Below are positions 16,830 to 24,166 of a DNA stretch of 33,248 nucleotides, one piece after another. Numbering within the stretch: the stretch's first letter is position 1; every line of letters starts with the position of its first letter. The DNA is from Phycisphaerae bacterium (GTDB lineage Bacteria > Planctomycetota > Phycisphaerae > Phycisphaerales > SM1A02): positions 1 to 33,248 of the forward strand of contig PAFA01000076.1 in NCBI GenBank assembly GCA_002700845.1, written 5' to 3'. The notes beneath the pieces are model-generated. The model was not told where the DNA came from. It searched no databases and saw nothing but the letters and a program-made list of their open reading frames with translations. Both the position numbers and the translations under genes were made by a program.

Positions 16830-17846
16830 ATGAAAGACCCCATTCTCATCATCGGTGCTGGGCTGTCTGGTTTGGCCGCCGCCCAAACTCTTCGAACATT
16901 CGGAGAGAATATCCTGGTCGTTGAAAAGGCTCGAGGACCCGGTGGTCGTATGAGCACCCGTCGCGAAGAATTTTCCGACGGGATCGTCCATTTCGACCAC
17001 GGAGCGCAGTTCATACGAGCACATGACAAAGGCTTTCGCCAGGTCATGGACGCTTGGGAACGTGACCGATGGGTCGCGCCCTGGCGAGGGACTTTTGTGC
17101 GAATTTTCGGAAACGAATCTACACCACATGAGGGGCGACTCCGATACGCACCAGGCCCAGGTATGAACCGGGTGTGCCAGGAATATGCGAGAAGACTTGG
17201 CGAACGTATTTGTTATCAAACCCGTGTTTCAGATCTAAGACAAGTCGGCGATCACATCATTGCATTCGACCAAGATCAAGTTGAAGTGGGATCATTTAAA
17301 GCAGCGATCTGCACAGCGCCTGGACCACAGACCGCCGATTTGCTTTCGGATTTCCGACCGGTTCTTGCCCAAACCGCCAGGGCGACGAGTTATGCCCCAT
17401 GCCTTGCCACCATGGTGGCATTTACAGAGAGACCACAAGTCGACTGGTGCGCGGCCAGCATTGAAGATGGACCACTGAGCTTTGTGGCTGATGACAACGC
17501 ACGACCAGGTCACCAACTGCACTCTGGACCATCACGCTGGGTCCTGCACGCTTCGGCGGCGTGGAGCACTGCTCATCTCGAAGAAGATCCAGAAGTCTTC
17601 GCTCCATTGATGCTCGAGGCCTTCCGAATGCTTCCAGGTGTTGAGAGGATTCCAGAGCCAATTCACCTTCGTGGGCATCGGTGGCGATACGCCTTGGTGA
17701 AGAACTCCGCAGATTCTTGTTACCCCGCGACCGAGGGTCAACCGCCCGTGGCCATCGCCGGTGATTGGTGCGATGGACCACGAGTTGAAGCCGCATGGTG
17801 TACGGGCGTCAAGGCGGCGGCGGCTATTCGCAACGCACTGGCATAG
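16830..17846 (+). CDS. Renalase-like FAD/NAD-dependent oxidoreductase (COG3380)
   Basis: MKDPILIIGAGLSGLAAAQTLRTFGENILVVEKARGPGGRMSTRR...FDHGAQFIRAHDKGFRQ; C-terminal VAIAGDWCDGPRVEAAWCTGVKAA. Confidence 0.9.
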   Translation: MKDPILIIGAGLSGLAAAQTLRTFGENILVVEKARGPGGRMSTRREEFSDGIVHFDHGAQFIRAHDKGFRQVMDAWERDRWVAPWRGTFVRIFGNESTPHEGRLRYAPGPGMNRVCQEYARRLGERICYQTRVSDLRQVGDHIIAFDQDQVEVGSFKAAICTAPGPQTADLLSDFRPVLAQTARATSYAPCLATMVAFTERPQVDWCAASIEDGPLSFVADDNARPGHQLHSGPSRWVLHASAAWSTAHLEEDPEVFAPLMLEAFRMLPGVERIPEPIHLRGHRWRYALVKNSADSCYPATEGQPPVAIAGDWCDGPRVEAAWCTGVKAAAAIRNALA

Positions 17847-17933
17847 GCACAAGAATTTTTTCGACACTTTGCAGGATCGACTCAGATCCTCAGGATGATC
17901 CTTCCAGACCACAAAGGGTGGAAGGAGATCAAT

Positions 17934-18692
17934 GTGATCAAAAATCAATGGAGACGATGCCAAGACACCCAACGGCCCAATGAAGGCCAAACCCCCAGGT
18001 GCAAGTGGCTTCATTTAGGCTTGGTCCTTGCGGGGATACTGGCGACAGCGTTCAATTACGCCCACGCCGATTTTATTGCGGTGGAAAGTTTTGAAATGGA
18101 CTCTCCGTCCGAGATATACACCGACCCGCAGGATCCAAGCGTTGATCACGCGCTGGAGAACGGACCAAGGAATGCATTGGTTGTTTCAGATGGCTGGTCG
18201 GCGTGGTACCGAAACACCCGAAATGGAGTGGGCCTCACTGATGGTGATGTGTTTGGGGTGGGACACACTGGGGTTACGGCGTGGGCCAATGGAACACAGG
18301 GTTATCGCATCACCGATACAGATGGCGCCGTCGACTTGCACTTTGATCTGATTTTTGGTGCGAATACCGTGCATTTTTCGCTGTTTGTCGCCAATTCAAA
18401 CTGGGAATCAAATGACCTTCTTCAGATCGCGTGGGGCAACCAAACCATTCTCGATACCGAGGGACTGGACATCGATGATCTTGATGTGGAAGGGAAATGG
18501 TTGGAACTGACCGCCACCTCATCCCAAGCCGAGAGCCTACGAATCACGGTCGATACAAATGCCGCCGATGAAGGGGTCTACCTGGATCACATCCGATGGA
18601 GCCACACCGTTCCAAATCCGGGGGGTCTCGCACTGATTGCTCTTTCGATGCTGCGATCAAGACGACGATCAACCCCGGACGAAGCGGAATAA
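17934..18692 (+). CDS. Exported protein with PEP-CTERM-like C-terminal sorting tail
   Basis: GTG start after AAGGAG; signal WLHLGLVLAGILATAFNYAHA; C-terminus VPNPGGLALIALSMLRSRRRS (VPxPG, hydrophobic stretch, basic cluster). Confidence 0.72.
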   Translation: MIKNQWRRCQDTQRPNEGQTPRCKWLHLGLVLAGILATAFNYAHADFIAVESFEMDSPSEIYTDPQDPSVDHALENGPRNALVVSDGWSAWYRNTRNGVGLTDGDVFGVGHTGVTAWANGTQGYRITDTDGAVDLHFDLIFGANTVHFSLFVANSNWESNDLLQIAWGNQTILDTEGLDIDDLDVEGKWLELTATSSQAESLRITVDTNAADEGVYLDHIRWSHTVPNPGGLALIALSMLRSRRRSTPDEAE

Positions 18693-18717
18693 ATCAACGA
18701 GTGGGGATGCTCGGACA

Positions 18718-18754
18718 CGCCGCGGGGGCATTTAATGCTCCCGTGGCGTTTTTT
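18718..18754 (+). terminator. Intrinsic terminator for the PEP-CTERM-like gene, overlapping the end of the convergent DUF1684 gene
   Basis: CGCCGCGGGGGCAT-TTA-ATGCTCCCGTGGCG-TTTTTT. The TTA loop is the minus-strand TAA stop codon. Confidence 0.85.
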
Positions 18755-19784
18755 CACCAGCGGTAACCGGAAACGGAAGGCGGTTCTGTTGAGGAGGTCT
18801 CGGACAAGTTGCAAAAGGGGTGAATGCACAAGGAGGATTCACACTGCGATTGAAATCAATTGTGACTTCACCATTCGCATCTGGTGCAGAAACCACGAGG
18901 AACCTCCCTCCGCCGTAACTCTGTCCACCCGAAGTCGTGTCTGCAAACACCACGAACAACGAGCCATCCCCATTTGGGGTTCCAATCAGTTCGTACGTGG
19001 CTGGCTCTGCAAGCTCCTCTTCTTCATTTGATGAAGGCCATATGAATCGAACAGTCCCCCCCAAGGTTGTCTGCTCAATTTCGCCCAGTGCGTTGGTTGC
19101 CTGGAACGTGTCGCCGGATTCAGCGGGGACAAACAAGCCGGTCACAACCGCTGAATTCAGCCATGGCCAACAAGGAATACCTGAGAATTTGGTTCGAGCC
19201 ATGGCTTCAGGATGTCGAGACCGCAGTGCGACCTGCCCCCCACGCTCAATCAGTATGAGAAGTCCTCCGCCAACACGCAATTGGGTTGGAGCGCCCTGGG
19301 CATCGGTTTGGAGGCGACCTTCTAAGAGTGACTCTCCATTGAAGGTGCAATTTTTATTGGGATGCGCCCGGAACCACCAACCATCGGCACGGAGTTCGAA
19401 ATTGCCCAATCGATCTAATCCGAAGCCCTCAGGAGAGAGGTCTGCATCATCACCGCCGAGCGAAAGAGACTCGCCAACCGTGGTCGGTAAAAAATCCAAA
19501 CCCACCAAAGACAACCAACCATCTTCTTTTGACAGACGGTCAACCCGACTCAAATGCCAACGTTCCCATTTGCTTTCTGAATATGGCGACGAAGTGGTCA
19601 TAGATGGATGGTCCTTCAAAATTTGAGTCTGAGGGAGGTCGATTTGAAATTTTCCGGGTTGGTCTTTCATGACCTCAAAACGAGAATTGAGTGAATGGGG
19701 AAGATTGACACAACCCATGACGTGGAGCAGCACCACTCCCCACAGCATCACAGATCGCGATTTCTGGATCAACAGAAGTAACAT
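18732..19784 (-). CDS. DUF1684 (COG3358) family putative lipoprotein
   Basis: DGWLSLVGLDFLP, IERGGQVALRSRHPEAMARTKFSGIPCWP, GGRFLVV...FNRSVNPPCAFTPFATCPRPPQQNRLPFPVTAGEK. Lipobox-like HVMGC. Start at 19784 (or 19838). Confidence 0.88.
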   Translation of the reverse strand: MLLLLIQKSRSVMLWGVVLLHVMGCVNLPHSLNSRFEVMKDQPGKFQIDLPQTQILKDHPSMTTSSPYSESKWERWHLSRVDRLSKEDGWLSLVGLDFLPTTVGESLSLGGDDADLSPEGFGLDRLGNFELRADGWWFRAHPNKNCTFNGESLLEGRLQTDAQGAPTQLRVGGGLLILIERGGQVALRSRHPEAMARTKFSGIPCWPWLNSAVVTGLFVPAESGDTFQATNALGEIEQTTLGGTVRFIWPSSNEEEELAEPATYELIGTPNGDGSLFVVFADTTSGGQSYGGGRFLVVSAPDANGEVTIDFNRSVNPPCAFTPFATCPRPPQQNRLPFPVTAGEKTPREH

Positions 19785-19831
19785 TTTATGGATCACGCTC
19801 AAAGGATACGGGAAGGCCTTAGGCTCAACGT

Positions 19832-20638
19832 ATGCCATTGCACATAGGAATTTGCACGCTGAACGCCATGCGCACCCTTCCGGCAGTGCTGGAATCCATC
19901 AACAGCGCCGGACGACACACCGAGCTTTGGATTGTGGATTCTGGATCTACCGACGACACCGTCAAATTTGCCAAGAGTGAGGGGGCCCAAGTTTTGCATC
20001 GTGATTGGGACGGCATGGTTGGACAACGTCGGTTCATCCTTGATCACTGCCGATCAAATGGCGCAAAATGGGCTCTGATGCTGGATGCCGATGAATGGCC
20101 AACCGCGACCCTCTGGGAGGCCATAGACAACATTGTCTCAACAGCACCTCCACAGATCTCGGGGGCAACCCTCAATCGACAACTTCTTCTGCATGGCAAA
20201 CCCCTTCGGTTTGTGTGTCAACCAGAACGCCGTCTGCGATTGGTTCGACCTGAGCGGGCCACAGTCATCGGGTCATGTGGCGAACAGGCCGAGGGCATCC
20301 ACGATCGGATCGAGACCGATGGGAGCACCATCGCGCTTCCGGGGACGCTGATGCATGATGCCTTCGCAGATGTAGAAGATGCGTTGTCTCGAAATCTGGG
20401 TTACGCAAGGGTTGAAGCGGACAACAACCCCACCAACGGCAGCCTATTCAAGCTTGTTGCTTCACCGCTGGCCGCATTTTGCAAACAGTGGTTCTTGAAA
20501 GGTGGCTTCTTGGATGGACGCAGAGGCTTTTTGATGAGTCAAACCATGGCCATGATCACCTGGCAAAAGCACCTTCTCGCCGCTGAAAAAAGGTGGCTGA
20601 TCCAAAGGAACGCCCCACCCGGCAAAACTTATCGCTGA
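19832..20638 (+). CDS. Family 2 glycosyltransferase
   Basis: HIGICTLNAMRTLPAVLESI...WIVDSGSTDDTV...ALMLDADEWP; GT-A fold with DxD-like motif. Confidence 0.88.
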   Translation: MPLHIGICTLNAMRTLPAVLESINSAGRHTELWIVDSGSTDDTVKFAKSEGAQVLHRDWDGMVGQRRFILDHCRSNGAKWALMLDADEWPTATLWEAIDNIVSTAPPQISGATLNRQLLLHGKPLRFVCQPERRLRLVRPERATVIGSCGEQAEGIHDRIETDGSTIALPGTLMHDAFADVEDALSRNLGYARVEADNNPTNGSLFKLVASPLAAFCKQWFLKGGFLDGRRGFLMSQTMAMITWQKHLLAAEKRWLIQRNAPPGKTYR

Positions 20639-21519
20639 ACCTGCCATCAAGTTCGACCAGTACCTCTCGGGCTTCGTACGCTGTACGTGTGCACGCTGAC
20701 ACTGATCCACATTTGAATCGATCCGTCGCTTTAATCACCGGTGCCTCTTCAGGGATTGGAGAAGCCCTCGCTCGCGTCTTTGCCCAACGGGGATATGACC
20801 TGGTTTTGGGTGCTCGCCGGATCGACCGACTGGAAGCCCTCGCCAAAGAACTCGAGCACTCGTGCCGTATTAGCTGCAGCGTTCAGTCTTGTGATGTCAT
20901 GTGCACGGAAGATCTGGATGCGTTGGCACAAGCCGCCCGTGATAGATTTGGCCGGATCGATATTGTGGTGGCCAATGCGGGCTACTCAGCCCAAGGTCGT
21001 GTGGATCAATTTTCCGAAGAGGAAATCCAACGACAGCTTGAAGTTAATGTCATGGGCGTCGTCAGAACCATTCGGGCGACCAAGGATGATCTCATTGCCA
21101 GCCAAGGTCGATTGGCAATCATGGGCTCAGTCAACTCCTTTGTCTCTGTTGCCTCCACTGGCGTCTACGCCATGAGTAAGCATGCCGTAAAAGCGCTGGC
21201 CGATGCACTTTGGTACGAAATGCATCCCCAGGGCGTCTCTGTCACCCACTTGGCTCCAGGATTTGTGGCCTCTGAAATTCGAGGGATCGGGCGAAATGGT
21301 GAACCTGCCAGTGGACACCGGCGGAATCCACCGGCCTGGATGGTGATGTCAACCGAGACTGCAGCCCGAAAAATGGTGAACGCCATCGAAAGTCGACGGC
21401 GCGAGCGAATCCTGACCACCTTCGGGCACTTCATCATCAGTGTAGAAAGACACGCCCGATGGTTGCTGGCCCGAATCATTCGCAGGTTCAAACTCACAAA
21501 GCCCGGCGCTTCGTACTAA
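20593..21519 (+). CDS. Short-chain dehydrogenase/reductase
   Basis: VALITGASSGIGEALARVFAQRGYDLVLGARR...NAGYSAQG...GSVNSFVSVASTGVYAMSKHAVKALADALWYEMHPQGVSVTHLAPGFV. Intact YAMSK. Start uncertain (20593 overlaps the GT2; GTG 20689 and TTG 20713 are alternatives). Confidence 0.88.
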   Translation: MADPKERPTRQNLSLNLPSSSTSTSRASYAVRVHADTDPHLNRSVALITGASSGIGEALARVFAQRGYDLVLGARRIDRLEALAKELEHSCRISCSVQSCDVMCTEDLDALAQAARDRFGRIDIVVANAGYSAQGRVDQFSEEEIQRQLEVNVMGVVRTIRATKDDLIASQGRLAIMGSVNSFVSVASTGVYAMSKHAVKALADALWYEMHPQGVSVTHLAPGFVASEIRGIGRNGEPASGHRRNPPAWMVMSTETAARKMVNAIESRRRERILTTFGHFIISVERHARWLLARIIRRFKLTKPGASY

Positions 21520-21589
21520 TTTCTTGGCGGAAGACCTCTCAGTCATCCGCCAAGTGATGTGGAGGCGTCCCCCTTTCGGAATCATCACC

Positions 21590-24166
21590 ATGGACAGCAG
21601 TGCACGACACCAACGTTTGACTGACATTTACCTTGATGCACGAGATCTCCAAGGTGCAGAACGGGTCTCATATCTCGATCAAGCTTGTGGTGATGATCTC
21701 GGGCTGCGCTCCGAAGTGGAAGCCATGCTTCGTTCTGATTCTGGACCAGATATTGATGGACTTCTCGACGGGGAACCCAGTCTTCTTCGTGGTCTTATCA
21801 ATGACATGGAAAATTCGAAAATCCCAAGCCACATCGGCGGATATCGAATCATCAAAGAACTTGGCCGAGGTGGGTTTGGCACGGTCTATCTCGCGATTCG
21901 TGAATCAGGCGGCCTCCAAGAACGCGTCGCCCTGAAGGTACTCCACAGTGGCCACAGTTCACCCGAGATGCTTCACCGGTTTCAGCGTGAAAATCGGATC
22001 TTGATTTCCCTATCGCACCCGAACATTGCCCGGCGCATTGATGGGGGCACTACGGAGGATGGCCGCCCTTATTTTGTCATGGAATACATCGATGGCGAAC
22101 CCCTAGATCAATGGTGTGATGCCAATCGACTTGGCCTTGTCGATCGGCTGCGGATGATTCAAACAATCCTTGATGCCGTCCAAGAAGTACACAACCACAG
22201 CATCGTCCACAGAGATCTCAAGCCCGGAAACATCCTGATTGATCGCAGCAGTGGACGACCCGTTGTGATCGATTTTGGCGTGGCGAAAGATCTGGACCCA
22301 GAGTCGTACGGAGGCCCTATTCATCCCACCGTCGCATCCGCACCCCACACCCCTGCCTACGCCGCACCAGAACAGTTCCTTGGCAAGCCAACCAACGCTG
22401 CGAGTGACCTGTATGGAGTGGGCGTGATTTTGTATGAATTGCTCGCCGGACAACGTCCCTATGAACTGTCTGGCTTGAGCCCGGCTCAAAAGCAGGCATT
22501 GATTTGTGAAACACCACCGCCCTTACCCAGTGCATCCATTCATCAAGGTCACTCCGAAGAAATGGGCACCACCGGAGGCACCGGAGGAAACACTCGAGTT
22601 GGTGATCAACCCACCACCAATACTCGCCGCGAAGGCGGACCCATTACTGGAACCGATGCACGTCTGAGCCGACAACTCCGAGGTGATCTCGACGGGATCG
22701 TGCTCAAGGCACTCGAAAAGCGGCCAATCGATCGCTATCGAACTGCAGAAGCATTTAAGGAAGACATTGAGAATTACTTGTGCGACCGGCCCGTGATCGC
22801 CAAACCACCAAACCCCATCACCACGGCGGTGAAGTTTGTACGGCGCAATCGATACAAAGTGTCAACGGCCGTACTGTCGTTTGGGATTTTTATGAGCTGG
22901 GGCCTTTTTGGCTTGCAAGCTATGGCGACCACAAATGTCCGGCAAGCCAAAACCATTCAAGTCCTTGAAAGCGAACGAGAAATCATCTTGGTCGAAACGC
23001 TCGCAGACCTCAGTTCGTTCATGAGTGGCAAAGCCGATCGAAAACTTCGGACCATTGTCGGAACTACTGATGCGCGTGCATACATTGCGGAGTACATCAA
23101 ACAAAGGCTAGACCGAATGGGATCCATTTCTCAAGGCGTCGATGCCATCCCAAGAATCCAGCTCGAACTCGCCAATGCCTGGTCAACCTACGCAGATGTT
23201 CTTGGCGGATTTTCTGCAAATCTGGGCCGATCCGACGAAGCGTTGGCCGCACTGGATCAAGCCGTCTTGTTAAGAAACGCATTGGGTCCATCGTTTCAAC
23301 CAGAGGATCAAGCTCTGGCACTGGCAGACCTTCACCAACGCTGGACTCAAATCAAGCACGATGCCAGTCTTGTCGGTGGCAGCCTCCCCCTCCAAGCAGA
23401 AGCAGTGCTCCTGTCACGCTTAAAAGTTGGCGAGTCACTCCTGATGGCAATCCCAGACTCGACCGAGCAGCCCGAATATGCCGTACGCAAACTTGATGCC
23501 TTGGCAGACCTTGCAACCCGACGCGGCCGAATCGCATACAGCGCTGAGGCTCAGCGTCTAGAAGAAGCATTTACCTATTGGAATGAAGCGGAAAAGTTGT
23601 ATCAGCGGGCAAGCCAGACTGCGGGCGATTTAAATCAACGATACAACGAAAGAAACCGAGGACTCCTGCAATTCACGCTGGCCAGCGGGCTTCGCAAAGC
23701 CAAACGCCTAGACGAAGCCTTGGTTCAAAGTGAGGCGTACATCAACCTCTGCCGCGTCCTTCGGTCTCAACAAAATACGCCCACCGCACAGCGTGATTTG
23801 GTGAAAGGTTTGATCTTGGGATTCTTGAGCCGACGAAGTCTTGCCAAAGCCGCCGACGAAACCACAACTGGTGAATCTCTGCAGACCGAAAGTCGACTCC
23901 TCTTGGATGAAGCCATGAAGATTTCTGAAGAACTGCATCAAGGTGACCCTGAAGATGTGCGCAGCTTTGAGCTCTGGTCCGAATCGCACTACAACTTTTG
24001 CCTGTTGCAATTCGACCGGGGTCAATATGAGGCCGCTTCTGCATCCGCGCAAGAACTGATCACGCATGTACGCTCAGAACACAGACGAGGAGTGCAAAAT
24101 CGGCGTACCAGCAGCATCCTGAAGGCCGCTATTGATCTTCAAGAGATGTCCAATAAACGCCAATGA
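21590..24166 (+). CDS. Transmembrane Ser/Thr protein kinase (Hanks type)
   Basis: GRGGFGTVYLAI, VALKVL, HRDLKPGNILID, DFGVAKD, TPAYAAPEQF; TM helix VSTAVLSFGIFMSWGLFGLQA; TPR-like C-terminal half. ATG 21590 preferred. Confidence 0.93.
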   Translation: MDSSARHQRLTDIYLDARDLQGAERVSYLDQACGDDLGLRSEVEAMLRSDSGPDIDGLLDGEPSLLRGLINDMENSKIPSHIGGYRIIKELGRGGFGTVYLAIRESGGLQERVALKVLHSGHSSPEMLHRFQRENRILISLSHPNIARRIDGGTTEDGRPYFVMEYIDGEPLDQWCDANRLGLVDRLRMIQTILDAVQEVHNHSIVHRDLKPGNILIDRSSGRPVVIDFGVAKDLDPESYGGPIHPTVASAPHTPAYAAPEQFLGKPTNAASDLYGVGVILYELLAGQRPYELSGLSPAQKQALICETPPPLPSASIHQGHSEEMGTTGGTGGNTRVGDQPTTNTRREGGPITGTDARLSRQLRGDLDGIVLKALEKRPIDRYRTAEAFKEDIENYLCDRPVIAKPPNPITTAVKFVRRNRYKVSTAVLSFGIFMSWGLFGLQAMATTNVRQAKTIQVLESEREIILVETLADLSSFMSGKADRKLRTIVGTTDARAYIAEYIKQRLDRMGSISQGVDAIPRIQLELANAWSTYADVLGGFSANLGRSDEALAALDQAVLLRNALGPSFQPEDQALALADLHQRWTQIKHDASLVGGSLPLQAEAVLLSRLKVGESLLMAIPDSTEQPEYAVRKLDALADLATRRGRIAYSAEAQRLEEAFTYWNEAEKLYQRASQTAGDLNQRYNERNRGLLQFTLASGLRKAKRLDEALVQSEAYINLCRVLRSQQNTPTAQRDLVKGLILGFLSRRSLAKAADETTTGESLQTESRLLLDEAMKISEELHQGDPEDVRSFELWSESHYNFCLLQFDRGQYEAASASAQELITHVRSEHRRGVQNRRTSSILKAAIDLQEMSNKRQ

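Noticed and set aside
12942-17846. Complete photolyase/light-response island
   Set aside because: No photolyase, cryptochrome or GTP cyclohydrolase ORF is found within the window, so only the partial operon is claimed.
17873-17890. Hairpin AGGATC-GACTCA-GATCCT before the PEP-CTERM-like gene as a terminator
   Set aside because: The T-run precedes rather than follows the hairpin; could be chance, not enough support.
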